Part shown: positions 1 through 11,150 of the stretch, in pieces
Layout: each line of letters begins with the position of its first letter
Numbering within the stretch: the stretch's first letter is position 1
NCBI GenBank assembly: GCA_019915135.1
Contig: JAHLMK010000032.1
Location: forward strand, 62,001-126,000
Direction of reading: 5' to 3'
Source: Strobilurus pachycystidiatus
Lineage: Eukaryota; Basidiomycota; Agaricomycetes; Agaricales; Physalacriaceae
DNA: 64,000 nt
Made by a program: the position numbers and the translations under genes
The notes under the pieces: generated by a model
What the model was told of the DNA's origin: nothing
What the model saw: the letters and a program-made list of their open reading frames with translations, nothing else
Databases searched by the model: none

Positions 1-515
1 GCGAACGGCTAGGATAAGCATTGGATAAGGTAACCAGAACAACGAGACATTAGATCTCGCACATACCTTAGAATCAGGATGGGCACGTCGACAGTGAGCA
101 CAGCGCAAGAGTTGCCGGTGCCGACTGCCACATTGAGCAAGATCGCGTGCGCGTCCGAGAACTTCTTCTCTCGTCGCGTCCATCACCTCAGTCGACAGAG
201 CGCCCGCGAAGCACGACACTCTGCTGCTGCAGAAAATTTCTCTGCCCCACCCACCATCCCTTCAGTTTAAGATTAGCACGCTTGGTATGCTTGGGCTTTC
301 CGTGGAACCTTCTTGGAACCCATTCTCCTTGTGTACTGGTTTCGGCACTCACCCACTAGAAAGTGTCGCGAAGGGAACATCCAGTTGTCCCTCCCGCTCT
401 TCATCAATCCGGGTCAGCCGCCGCAAGGCGGCGGCGGTGTCAATTCCATCGACAAACCATTCATTCTAGGAATGTTTCACTAATTAACCAATTGAGCGCC
501 ACGGACGCGCACATA
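1..515. other. no gene seen
   Basis: No convincing coding region, intron or repeat end was found here. The open frames are short, overlap on several frames and have no recognisable motif. The stretch ends where similarity to the DIRS-like reverse transcriptase begins (about 520), so it is probably the flank of a 5'-truncated element. Confidence 0.4.
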
Positions 516-522
516 GTCTTAC

Positions 523-1536
523 ATGGGTTCCTTATTCAACTGGATAGCTTGGGAACTTGGAGTCATTGGTCTTCATGACTATATGGATGACTTCTTTGGC
601 TGGGATTTCAAGCGCAATCTTGTTATGTTTCATGGCAAACTGCGTCCCCATCGTCAAGTTCAACTTCTTGTCTTTTGGGATCTCATTGGTTGTCCATATG
701 ATGACAAGAAGCAGGAGCATGGAGTCACGCTCAAAATCATTGACTTCTGGGTTGATATCCATTCTGGTTCTATCTCTCTCTCTCCAGATTCTCTTGACTC
801 TATGATTACTTCAATCAATGAGTTCTTGGGACAACCCAAGCCTCCTCTTCAGCAATGGCAGCAACTTGCTGGTTACCTGAATTGGACTCTCAATGTCTTG
901 CCCTGGGCACGCCCAGCTCTCACAGAGCTCTATCGCAAGATGAGCGGCAAGACCATCCGCTTCAAAGGCATTCCACTCAATGCTGAGGTCAAGCAGGACC
1001 TTAGTTGGTTTGTCAAAGTTGCGAAGGATTGCATTGGCATTCGCTTTGTTGATGCTCAATCTTGGAGTGATGATGAGGCAGATTTCATTGGCTGGACAGA
1101 TGCTAGCAATTCTGGCCTTGCATTTGTATATGCAGGCAATGGCTTTGCTTATCAGCTTAAGACTATCATGGGAGTGGACACATTCTTCCGTAAACTTCTT
1201 GCTATTCTCTGTCTCATCCACCATGTTGCCTCATTCAAGATTCCTCCTCGTCGCATTCTGATCCATTCAGACAGCATGGATTCAGTTGCAGTTTTCAACT
1301 CCTTGTCTGCATCTCAATCATCACACAATGCTATTCTGTTGGCAATTGCTGATATTGTGCTGCGCACAGGCATTGATGTGCAAGTTAGACACATCCCTGG
1401 AGTTGACAACATCATGGCAGATTTGTTGTCTCGCCTTCTGTTTGATGATTTTTCCAAACAGTTTCCCTCCTACCGCGTCTGCACATTCCAGCCCCAAAGA
1501 GAGCTGGTTCCGGCGCGATGGAGAGAGTGCTTTTAG
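523..1536 (+). pseudogene. DIRS-like reverse transcriptase/RNase H fragment
   Basis: A 337-residue open frame begins just before the RT catalytic motif YMDDFFGWD (residues about 18-26). The thumb/connection region follows (WQQLAGYLNW, LPWARPALTELYRKM). An RNase H-like domain comes next, with the acidic residues in GWTDASNSGLAF, IHSDSMDSVAVFNSL and DNIMADLLSRLLFDD. The end LVPARWRECF is a usual end for this family in mushrooms. The frame itself is intact, but the fingers and palm upstream of YMDD are missing. The first ATG (523) is probably not the original start. Confidence 0.75.
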
Positions 1537-1570
1537 AGGCCTTGGACGAGAGGAGAAAGACTGATCCCTC

Positions 1571-2531
1571 TCGCCCACCTATGAACTTGAAGAAACTAGA
1601 TGACTTAGTCTTGTATCTACAAGTCCATGCAATTGAGAAGTCCACTCGTTAAAACTATGCTACTAGTGCTAGAGATTATGCTAGATTCTGTCACAACCAC
1701 AGCCTTCTTCTGAATCCCACTCCAGAAACTCTATCTCGCTATATTGCTTATACTTCTCAATTCATTGCCTCTGGCTCCAAATATCTTTTTGAAGCACGTC
1801 ACTTTTTCAAGGAGTTCTATCCCTCATTTACTGAAGCTCGAGCTTCTGCTCTAGTGCAAGCTACTATCAGAGGAGCCAAAAAGATCAGAGCCGATCCAGT
1901 GAAGCGCAAACCACCTCTGCGCACTTCTCATCTGCAACTCTTTGTTGATACTGCAAATGCAACTTTGAGCTATGATGATCTTTTCTTTATCACTCTTATG
2001 GCTTGTGAATTCTATGGCTGTCATCGCATAGAAGAGCTGTTACAGCCTAATTCCAAAGCACTCAAAGATTAGCGTAAGATCATTAAGAGAGCTTCTCTGC
2101 ATTTTGAGCCTGGCTATGCAGGTTACAAGCTGCCTTATCACAAAGGTGATCAGTTTTATCAAGGAACAGATATGCTCTTCACTTCTCAGAAGATTGCAAA
2201 CCCGGATGAGCTTCTCAAGCAATACACCAAACTCTGAGACAAGCTCCATGAAGCTCGGTCTGCTCTCTTCATTTGTGAGAATGGGACTATGCCCACTCGC
2301 AGTTGGTTTGAAAGAAAGTTCTTTGCTCTGGTGGGAAGAGAATTTGGAGGTCACTCTGCTCGTTCTGGTGGTGCCACCTACTATGCTGGCTTATGTCTCT
2401 CTGATGCTATCATTCAGGCTTTGGGCCGTTGGTCTTCAGAGGCCTTCAAGATCTATATTTGTGATAATCCAGCTGTACGTGCTGCACAACAGCTTGCAGC
2501 ACAGAAGCAAGCCTCCACTTCCAATTCCTAA
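1571..2531 (+). pseudogene. DIRS-like tyrosine recombinase, three in-frame stops
   Basis: Translation in one frame gives an N-terminal SAM-like core-binding part (SARDYARFCHNHSL, PETLSRYIAYTSQF) and a catalytic part. The C-terminal box has GGHSARSGGATYYA (the H-x-x-R pair) and GRWSSEAFKIYI with the putative nucleophilic Tyr. Stops interrupt the frame at 1650-1652 (TAA), 2070-2072 (TAG) and 2235-2237 (TGA); translation resumes in the same frame after each, so decay is by substitution. The frame follows the RT/RNase H frame directly, as in DIRS elements. Confidence 0.75.
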
Positions 2532-2620
2532 CATCAATCTCTACTCTCATGATTCATCTCGCGTTTTGTTCACATTTTTTCTCACCACCACCATCCCCAA
2601 CACACAACATTCATAGTTCT

Positions 2621-2705
2621 CATAGCCAGTCACGATCCGCATAATTTATAGGCCCTTGGGCCCGTTTTAGCCTAACTTCATTGGTGTGAACCTTTAAGCA
2701 TTGGC
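2621..2705 (+). repeat. left 85-bp inverted repeat
   Basis: Inverted partner of 4670-4754, about 94% identical by eye. It contains the sub-motif GTTTTAGCCTAACTTCAT common to both arms. Confidence 0.8.
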
Positions 2706-2759
2706 GGGTTCTTGTTGAGAAGCGTCTGGTTGTGCCTGCGCTGCAATCTCATTGTGTGA

Positions 2760-3449
2760 TGCACCGTCGAGCGCGGGTGTCTCTTCCTCAACCTCTCCAA
2801 CCTCTACCTCCACTGCTTCTGTGTCATCACCTTCCATCACCTCAGCTGCAGGCGGGGTTTCTTGTTGCTATGCGTCGCGCTCTGCCTCCTCTTCATTGCC
2901 ATCAACTTTGTCTTGTGGTGTGTTGTGGGGCGCAGGTTGTGGCAGCAAAGCGTCTTGCTGTTCCTCCTCCACGTTGCCCTCCTCCTCCTTGCCATACCTC
3001 GTCTTGTGGTGCGTCATGGGGCCCAGGGCGAAGCGTCTCGCTGTTCCTCAACCTTGTCACCATCAATCCTTGTCTTTTGGTGCGTTATTGGGTGTGGGTC
3101 CCTCTGCGTCCGAGTCTGAGTCTTCTACCAGCTCAAAGTTGTCCACCTCCTTGCCTGGGTCTGACTCTTCCTCCGACTCAATGTTATCCAAATCCACTGC
3201 GGCTGTGTCCTCATCTTCCTGGACTTCCACTGAGCCATGTGGCCGCTTGGTATGAGGGGGAGCACGAGGAGGTGATGGTGGAAAGAATCCATCTGTAAAT
3301 TGGGGCATGCGTCGTGGCTCTGGCCTAGGCAGACTCTTCTTCTTGGACTGCGGCTTTGTCTTGGGCGGATTGCTACACTTTGCCGGCTTGTAAGGCTTTG
3401 GCGGAATTTGTGTGTTTGTTTGATGAGACATGTATGTGGGTACGGGCAA
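2760..3449 (-). pseudogene. acidic, repeat-rich tail ORF inside the TIR element
   Basis: The minus strand encodes a Pro-rich then strongly acidic segment (DLDNIESEEESDPGKEVDN) followed by three imperfect copies of an AP(N/H)(N/D)(A/T)P(K/Q)D unit at roughly 3063, 2990 and 2910, broken by stops and frame changes. It continues in the transcription direction of the captured fragment and may be its degenerate C-terminal tail. No function can be assigned. The Leu/Ser-rich plus-strand frames over the same bases are shadows. Confidence 0.35.
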
Positions 3450-3749
3450 TTGGGGGGGGGGACCCTGGCAGATTGACGTTATTTGGGCCAGAGGTTCCCA
3501 TCAGTCCTGAATTGATTATCATTGCCGGCATCTGTTCAGCACACTCTTTGACCGCGTCGCTCATGTCCCGAGGATGTCTTTGACAAAGTAGCACTGCGAA
3601 TACAAGATTCTATGTGTATAATGTAAGTAGCCATCATTATATAATATGTAATCTTTGTACATATAGTTAACGTCCATTGACATGTCCTCCTCCTCATCCT
3701 GTCTGACTTCCGATGGACTTGACACTGGTGCGGCAATGTGGGACACAGG

Positions 3750-4690
3750 AAGCTTATTATCTGCATTTCACTGATGACGCCTCTCTATAGATGCGACAAG
3801 CATTGCAATCTTCCCGGGTCTACCACCTGGAATTGTCAACTTGGCCATAGTTGGGAGTTTGCGCCCCTCGTAGGTGATCAGCTTCTCTTCAATCATCAAC
3901 GTCTCCTGGAATCGATGCCAGTCGATATTCAAGTCGATTTCCTTGTCAATTTGCGTCTTTCCTAGCTCTGCATACCAAGCTTGAAGACGTCATGGATCCT
4001 TTAGTATGCTGGAATCAAACACAGGAATGCAGGCGTCGATAGCAGCCTGTTTATCGTCCTTGCGCTGCTTCTTTTGTGCTTGGTCAACCTTGTTCTTGTC
4101 TACTTTTGCGATGTGGGCCTCTGCCAGAGCGATCCGCTGCTGCTTTGCCTCTCTGCTCGCTTGTTTCTCTCGTACACAACACCCGACAAACGACATCAAG
4201 TTTCAATGCTTCTTTGACTTCCCCTTGATCCAGTGCGTCGGCCGGTTGCGTTTGTATATGGCCTTGCTATTGATGTGGCCCATCGTCACATTTGGAGCCC
4301 GACTTTTTAGCCGCTTGAGCTGTCCGGCACTCCCTTCGCTGTGGTCATTAGTGGCAGGCGTGTACTTTTTGATCTTCTGCTGTGTCGTGAGCTTTTTCTG
4401 ATGTGGGTCCGCATCATGCTGAATAAAGCGTTCCTAGACCACCGCTCCGGCTTCAAACTTGGCCTGCACAAGCTCGCGAAGCAGGGGAAGGTCAGGTGCT
4501 CTAGCCTGAACTGCTATGATGGCCTCCGGACACTCGTATGGCCTTCCGTCTGCTGTGATTGGATCTCCCTTCACAAGCTTCAGAATGACGTCAGGATTAT
4601 CCACAACACGCTGAATCAAGGTGAGGACATCCTGGAGAAATGGATCAAGATCGAAGTGGTTCTTGATGTGCCAATGCTTAAAGGTTCACA
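3750..4690 (-). pseudogene. C-terminal fragment of an Agaricomycete coiled-coil family protein
   Basis: Minus-strand translation from the right inverted repeat inward gives ITADGRPYECPEAIIAVQ, LPLLRELVQAKF, YTPATNDHSEGSAGQLKR, INSKAIYKRNRPTHW, then a basic coiled-coil stretch (EKQASREAKQQRIALAEAHI) and ILKDP. A tail with LNIDWHRF follows. I recall this order (rPeaf, TNDhNEGalg.. motif, basic helix, L..QldWHR) as the C-terminal half of a large unnamed family common near transposons in mushroom genomes. The plus-strand locus at 11.1-15.2 kb holds the N-terminal and middle parts of what looks like the same family. In-frame stops at about 4434 and 4200, and after ILKDP, show that it is not a working gene. 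Confidence 0.5.
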
Positions 4691-4754
4691 CCGATGAAGT
4701 TAGGCTAAAACGGGCCTAAGGGTCTATAAATTACGCGGATCGTGATTGGCTATG
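4670..4754 (-). repeat. right 85-bp inverted repeat
   Basis: Inverted partner of 2621-2705. The captured coding fragment begins within about 10 bases of its inner end. Confidence 0.8.
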
Positions 4755-6050
4755 TACTACATCAAGCTAATACAAGTACATACAAGAAACTAGATATATT
4801 TACAGGGAGTGGAGGGTGGGGAAGCAGAAACAAAGGCAGAGCAAGCTAAACTGAGCACAGAAGCAAAATTGAGCTTGTAGCTTATGAAAAGTGGACTGGG
4901 GACACACCTGTGCACAGAATCCCAAGTGCGACGCTATCAGGAAGCGTGGGAGCAGGCAAGGATTGGACACTGTGCACAAGATAAGGCATCAACTAGAAAT
5001 CAAAGTGGATAAGCATACCAGTGACAATGGACAGCAGTGAAAGATCGAGTTAGATCTAGCTGTAACAGACAGCAGGGAGGGCTAGAGACTGTCCAAAGCA
5101 TACACTGGTAAAAGGAGCATCAGTTCCTGTGAGCAGAATTGGAGGGACACTGTGTGCAAACCTTGCAGAGCCAAAATGCGAAGATGAAGGCAGGAAGCAA
5201 GCTGCAACACAGTGGGGATCAAACTCGCAACTCTGGGGCGCCCTAGACCCAGCATCAGCTGACAGGCAGCACTGGGCCTAGGCCAGATGATGGGCCTAGG
5301 CCAGATGATGACAGATTGATCCTGGGAAAGTGCAAAGTTATTCCATGTCACATGGCTGAGATATGGGTAACTTAACACATGGCATCAGAAGTGATCTTCT
5401 GGAAATGATTGACAGATGCTGTCATGATTGACAGCTCCTGTGATCGGAGATAGCATCCCTAGGTAGGGGAGATAGCCTTGAGGCTAGTAGGTCAAGAAAG
5501 GAAATCAGTAGCATGAGGCTACATCTCCAAAAATGGAAATTACTCGCAAATGCATTTGAGCTCATTTGGAGAAAAGTTGATACCACACATGGGTATAATG
5601 GTGTGACATGTCCAAACTCATAGGATGAGTCTGGGACATCATGAGAGACATGGAAGTGCAATCAGCAACATGGTAGCTATGACTGATGTCTTGTGATTTG
5701 CGATTTGATTTTGAGCTCATTTGGAGAAAGTTGAGACACCACAATGAAAACACTGCTGTTCAGTGCCAGACTGTACTGAGTGAGCTCAGACAGTATGAAA
5801 GAGTGTGTGAGAGGTGCAGAGGCCTCTGAAAACGCTCCCTACTCTTGGAATCCGCTTTTACTTCAAACCTCAAATCTTCCGCATGTACTAAATAGCGACC
5901 GTTTACAAATAGAGGGATATTGCAGCGAGCTCCGAAAGTGATGGCTTGTTTCTACAATTGACAGTCCTCACTCACTCCCAAAACCAGTTCGGGGATTGAC
6001 CGCAGCGACCAAGGAGTACAACGCCGGCTCCCCTTGACAATGCCGAGCAG
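4755..6050. other. non-coding stretch with an 18-bp tandem duplication
   Basis: No gene seen. A perfect direct duplication of an 18-bp unit containing GGCCTAGGCC lies at 5273-5290 and 5291-5308. Sequence near 5370 (CATGGCATCAGAAGTG) is reminiscent of the initiator-Met tRNA primer site used by copia elements. I could not find LTR ends or a gag/pol frame, so this is not annotated as an element. Confidence 0.35.
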
Positions 6051-6839
6051 GCGTGTTTTCAGGCAGTCTTCAATGCTGCATTTGCAGGCGCCGGCATGGC
6101 AACTTTGCTCATGACGCTCGCAAGGAAGTTGGAGAAGCTTGTCGCATCGGAGCGCCCCCCACACGTACAATGAGTGGACGACCTCAAACGCCTGGCCCTA
6201 GAAGAAGTAATGGTGCCAGCCCCCCCCAACCCTGCCATCTCTCCCGCGGACCCTCCCGCCGACGCAGGAAATAGTCCTCTGGCCGCGAAGAAGCAGATCT
6301 CCCTCCCGCCGACAAATCCAATCAGCCCGCCGCAGACAAAGCTGATCAGCCTCCCGCCAGTGGCTCCGACCCGCAACCTGCCGCCGGATCCGCTCTACCA
6401 ATCACCCTCCCACCCATTCTGGAGCCAAATGTATCGTCAGAAAGCCCTGCGCAACGGTATTCCACCCGCATCCATGAGAAAACTTTGGCTTCACCCTCCA
6501 CCAACTTGGTAGTGTCCGATGCGAGTACAGACGGGCAGGGGGGTGTACAAGGCAAGAAGGGAAAAGTGAAGAAGGGAAAAGAGAAAAAGACGGAAGAGAA
6601 AAAGGGAAAAGGAAAGCAGAAGCAAGGAAAGAAGGCGACAGAGAAAAAGATCAAAGGAAAGAAGGCAGAAGAACAGGAGGAAGCAACAAAAGCCATCAGC
6701 AGCAAGGCAGTCGCGCAGAAAGCCATTGAGAAGGAGACTGGCGTGCCTGAGCTTGACGTACAAGAGGCTCAGGGTTCTCACATTGCCGCTGTGGAACCCG
6801 CGCCTCCCCCTGTGTCAGTAAAGCTAGCTGACATGACGT

Positions 6840-8511
6840 TGATACGCAGGGTACTATTCCAGTACTAGAAACGGGGAATTTTGTGATTCATGAATAGCCC
6901 AAAGACCTTAGGAACCTTCAGTCAAGTACTAGGATAGAGCATGCAGGAGTTACTGCCTTGACGCAGGCAAGCCTCCAGGACAAGGTCCAGGCGCCTTAAC
7001 AAGTCCATTAGGACAGGCGCAATCAAAACCTTCGATCACCTTCATCCAAATATCCTTATTCGCGCGTTGGATCTCTCAAGATCCCGTACCTTTGCGTGTA
7101 CCTTGTACTACAGACTATGTGCTATACCCATTAGCACCCAAGGAGGGTCCAAAGGTCTCCAAGCGGTTCAGTTAGAGCGACCCAAGATCTGCGCACATCA
7201 ACCCAAAGACCTGGAAGGTCCCGAAATAGTTCAAGGACGTCATAACCCTTCTGGGGAAATAATCTTTGGAGCTGTCAAGGACTCCGAACCGACGCCTTCC
7301 GCTATGTCGATCGATCATGATCCACGATCAAGGATCACCCCAAAAGCAGGGTGTATTACCACTTTAAAGAAAGCACTCCCCTGTAGTGTCTGCGCTCAAA
7401 AAGACGTTTTTAACGATCTCCATCCAACCTATCCACAAGAAAGCAAGTGTCCGTAGAACCTTGCATCATAAAGATACCTAAGGATCAAAGTCCTTATTGG
7501 ACCTCGATTTCCTGGGCCCAAGGATTATATCATATTGCCAAGGTGGCGTATATGGCTAAAGGACCAAGCGGCCTGTCTGCAGTTGTTTCGACCAGGGATA
7601 GCCAATAAAAATCCAGCATTTGTATGACTTGAATGTCGAATGTATCCGATTCTAGAATAGATGCTTACTCAGTAGGAGACCACCAGTAGTATAAAAGGGC
7701 CCAAAGGACCCATATTTCGGTAACTTAGATCTCCCCCAGTAGCCGCTAGTCAGACGCAGCCATTGTAGTGAATCTATCTCAAGTTTCGACTCATTTCTGC
7801 AAAGTACCCAAAGACCCCAATTTCAAAGACCTTTCCAAGATTTAAAGACATCAGGTGTTGCCAAATTTCTTGAAAGACTCAAAAGAACCTTATTCCGACG
7901 TACCAAGTCGAGTACCAACAAATCTACTTGGTGTTAGAACCTTGTATTCGCAAGAAGGCCGGTTTGCAAGTGGTTCTGCCCTGCACTCACACTCTTTTGT
8001 GAAGTACTTCCCTTTGAGGAATAAGTTGAGTTTAAACGAGTGTTGTCAACGTCTGAGACACCTTTCGGAACCTTTGGTCCCGGTGCAAGACACTAGAAGT
8101 TTGGTTTAAGTGCAAGAAGGAGTCCTTATCGTTAGCAGTCCAGTAGCGTAAAACCTGCGGTAGCGGCCTGACAATTTCAAGACAAAGTTCTTGTACACCA
8201 GAGCACTTGATAGGTAGAAGCTACATTGCCTCGCGCTGTTTAAGGTCTTCATACGTCAAGAGGTTCGGCCTACGACTTCAAGGTTTTCTTGTGTTATTTT
8301 GATCAGAATCCCTACATCTCCAAAAACAACTCGTAGTTTAACTACAGCATTCGGAATACATCTCTATTTTCCCATTACCCAAAAGCACCTTGTTCTCTCG
8401 AACCTTTGTGCACCCCAGCTCTCTTACAAGGAGTACTAGTTGTGATAAGGATTGATAGTGTGGTTAGACGATAGCTTCTTTTTCAGAGGTCTATTCCAAA
8501 CTTGCACATCA
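6840..8511 (+). mobile_element. solo LTR (1.67-kb family, copy 1), flanked by ACGT
   Basis: The sequence begins TGATACGCAGG and ends TTGCACATCA, with ACGT at 6836-6839 and 8512-8515. A near-identical copy lies inverted at 59003-60672, also between ACGT tetranucleotides. A strong TATA box (TATAAAAG, 7691-7698) splits it into a roughly 850-bp U3 and an 820-bp R/U5. Downstream of the TATA box a short frame (7855-8109, 84 codons, beginning MLPN) is conserved in both copies. The insertion interrupts the JmjC-like gene and its removal with one ACGT restores that reading frame. Confidence 0.75.
7855..8109 (+). CDS. short conserved ORF in the R/U5 part of the 1.67-kb LTR
   Basis: An 84-codon frame about 160 bp downstream of the LTR TATA box. 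The inverted copy (59660-59406) has the same start, length and stop with only a few substitutions (e.g. NFLKD to NSLKD, HSHS to HSRS). It may be the beginning of a gag-like frame that reads out of the LTR in a full-length element, or it may be open by chance. No recognised domain. Confidence 0.3.
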   Translation: MLPNFLKDSKEPYSDVPSRVPTNLLGVRTLYSQEGRFASGSALHSHSFVKYFPLRNKLSLNECCQRLRHLSEPLVPVQDTRSLV

Positions 8512-10759
8512 ACGTCCTACAAGCGGAGTTGCGCTGCGGATTCTTGGAAATCTTTTGCACTTGCTTGGGTCAACGAGGCGTTACTGCCCAAGAAAGAGAT
8601 TGTGCGCCCTCCTACACCCGTGGTCTCCACAAAGCGTACTCTGGCCCCCTCTCCCTTTGTTGGCAGAGATGTTCACCGGAAGGTATGGGCACTCAATCTC
8701 TCACTATATACTTTGCTAACGGCTTCTGCAGCAAAGTGACATGAGGTTGTCACTTACACTCTGGGATTGGAGGACCTCAAGCTCCAACAAGGTCTCCTTC
8801 CGGTATCTTTATGGTCTTGTATGTGTTCCAACCTGGGCTTGAACGCGACTAACACATACCGTCAGGGCAATTTACTTTCGGCTCGATTCTTTGAATTTGT
8901 GGGCTGTCAACAACCTGAAGGAGGCTTAGTCATCGCATACTGGCTAGCTCAATGGCTCAATTTACCTCTGCTGCGTAGGATCCAGAGTGTATGTTTAGAC
9001 CGGAATAAACTCACTTTCTTTATGGACCGTCGTCGCAAGCGGCCGTCACAGCCTCTGACAGCCCAATTATTTGAGAAGTGGGTCGACATGGACAAGGATG
9101 AAAGGGATGCCACATGTATGTCCTAAGTTTCTTTTATTTTCCGTGCTAACACTAATCTAGAGAAAGTGCCATTGTCTAGGGACTTGAACAAATCATACTA
9201 CCACCTTTGTATGACGCTGCGAGCCGTCCTACATGAACTAGATCTGAGCGTTGATGGCTTATTCTTGAATTGCATAAACATCATGTAATCCACTGAGGTC
9301 TATCATGACGAGCAATTCCTACCCAGCTATTTGTGGTACGGATGTTTACACTTTTCAAAGGACCTTTTTCAAGCATTCTTCAGGGTACTTGATGAAATTT
9401 TGAGTATCATGGGCGTGACAGATCACTGGTTTACGGGAGCCCCGGTGCAATCGCCGTTCAACTGGTGCTACTGGCATCTAGCTGGAGCCAAAGGCACAGA
9501 CAGCATCACGCACTTCGATGTGCACAGTCTCGGCACCATCATAATAATGGTTGAAGGTTACAAACTCTGGGCGACGGAAAGTTACCGCTTTTCCACCCAG
9601 GAGGTGTTCAAGTTCATCGAGTATTTTGCTCAAGACGAGACAACTCGCGGCAGCATAGTCAATATACAATACAAGAACGCTGTTCTTATACAGACAGGCA
9701 ACTATCTGTAAGTACTCATCGTCTCAGTAATGGTCCGCAATTCACAAAGTCAGGGTTATGCAACCTATGGTCGCTCACTCGACTCTGAACCTCCAAGACA
9801 CGGTCATGCGTGGAGCCCACTACTTCAATAGGGCTATCATGGCAGATGCACTTGTCAGCTTTATTCTGACGTACGTCTTGAATACAAGCATCACCAACAC
9901 AAGCCACGTTGAGGCTTGGGCTCTATACACCCGCTTCCTCATATCCTGGATCCAGACTCCGCGTAAGCACATTAACAATCTATACCTCAAACATTCTGAC
10001 ATTCTCTAGAATGCCGGGACGCAAACTCACCCCGTCCCTTTATCTACCACGGCTTTATGGAGTTCATACGCCTGTGGTTAGTTATTATGTCAGCGCAAAT
10101 GATCCTCAGACCAGATGATTACAACGTGGTCAAAGATGAGGTCTCCGTGGCCGTTTGACTGTTAACCGACTTCCTCAAGAAGCACAAACTCGCTTATGAC
10201 ATTGTACTGGCCGCCGACGCCTCCTTCTCTCTAGACCCGGGGGATCCATTGTCCAATCTTGTCTTTGAGTATATCTACAAGCTGTATCACATCCTTGCCC
10301 TGTCCAGGCAAAAGTACAAGACCTTCGGGACCGACACAAAGTCAACGGGTGACCCTGCCTTACAACCAAAGGCCCTCCTCACCACATTCACACAGGGCTG
10401 AGAGCTCGACGTTGTGCCCGCCTTTGGACTTCAGGACATTCCCCTTCTCGCTCTCCCCCCTCATGTCCCCGTTGATGAATTTCTTTTCCCTTGCTACAAT
10501 GGGTCAGTCTTCCCCCGGGTCAAGCAGGAGGGAAGCCACGAACGTACCAACACCGGCGATGAGGGTAAGCCAGACTCCAAAGAAGAGCTGGATGACGCGC
10601 CAAAGATGGATGATTCTGATGCAGAGATTATAGTCGTTGGCGCACCAGCAAAATCCTTGGAAGAACTCGCACTGGACTTGAGGACACTCGTGCGTTGTTT
10701 TTCCATTTTTCATATATTAGGTACGGACAATTGGGGGGGAGACCCTGACAAACGGGAAT

Positions 10760-11150
10760 AGCGGAGATAATACAAGCCAATCAAGCCAATCAGGCCGTGT
10801 GTGCTGGCCAGCGCATCATTGCAAAGGGTCCTGGATTCCGTTCAAAGTGCCAAATTGTAGGTATAGAGGTATAGACGCCAGGTAATTACATGATTTTTTG
10901 ACTTAGTGGACACTTCATTAATCTCTCAATTGAGCTGTGGAGCTGCAAAAATACATGAAAATAAATGTTCATTTTAATATTAATGCTCAAAGTAAATTTC
11001 AAACTCATTAAATGAGAATTTCGCTTGCATAGCTCAATTCCATTATCTCTGAAATACTGTTTATGACTTTAAAATAAGAGGTGGGTGATGACTGAAAACT
11101 GAAACCTAGTCGGCAAGTTATTGCGAGACTTTCAGCTTACATAATACAAC
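10760..11150. other. AT-rich intergenic stretch
   Basis: No gene seen. The segment around 10900-11100 is AT-rich with runs such as TTTTAATATTAATG. A sequence starting GGTACGGACAATTGGGG at 10720 closely matches one at 3439. Confidence 0.4.

Larger units (their letters stand above)
520..2531 (+). mobile_element. 5'-truncated, decayed DIRS-like (tyrosine-recombinase) retroelement
   Basis: Two successive coding remnants on the plus strand give the order reverse transcriptase, RNase H, tyrosine recombinase, which is diagnostic of DIRS-type retrotransposons. The 5' part (gag-like region and N-terminal RT) is missing and no split or inverted terminal repeat was found at the left end. The recombinase part has three in-frame stops, so this copy cannot move by itself. 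Confidence 0.75.
2621..4754. mobile_element. 2.1-kb element with 85-bp terminal inverted repeats carrying a gene fragment
   Basis: Positions 2621-2705 and 4670-4754 are inverted repeats of 85 bp with five mismatches, all transitions. The outer end of each reads CATAGCCA(G/A)TCACGATCCGC. No clear target-site duplication was seen. No transposase is inside. Instead the minus strand carries the C-terminal part of a coiled-coil family protein, starting almost at the right repeat. The layout resembles a Pack-type TIR element with a captured gene piece. An alternative is that the repeats belong to the adjacent YR retroelement. Confidence 0.6.
6060..10740 (+). pseudogene. JmjC-domain-like protein, interrupted by a solo LTR and stop codons
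   Basis: A plus-strand coding region starts with a Lys-rich segment (about 6485-6839, many KKGK repeats). It is cut by a solo LTR at 6840-8511 and continues at 8516 (SYKRSCAADSW). Joining the flanks with one ACGT copy keeps the frame. Later exons carry a JmjC-like core: YWHLAGAKGTDSITHFDVH with an H-F-D iron motif, then GTIIIMVEGYKLWATE. Likely introns are at 8686-8731, 9117-9162, 9709-9752 and 9961-10010 (GTATG/GTAAG donors, YAG acceptors). In-frame stops at 9286-9288, 10156-10158 and 10399-10401, and a frame break near 6270, make it a pseudogene. The tail is acidic (DDAPKMDDSDAEIIVV). Proteins of this type are multicopy in transposon-rich mushroom regions. Confidence 0.6.

Noticed and set aside
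2732..3298. Overlapping plus-strand frames rich in Leu, Ser and Pro
   Set aside because: They lie opposite an acidic minus-strand frame with internal repeats;  the composition is what the complement of Glu/Asp codons gives.
5370..5395. Possible copia primer-binding site
   Set aside because: Similarity to the initiator-Met tRNA complement is short and no LTR pair, TSD or coding remnant was found around it.
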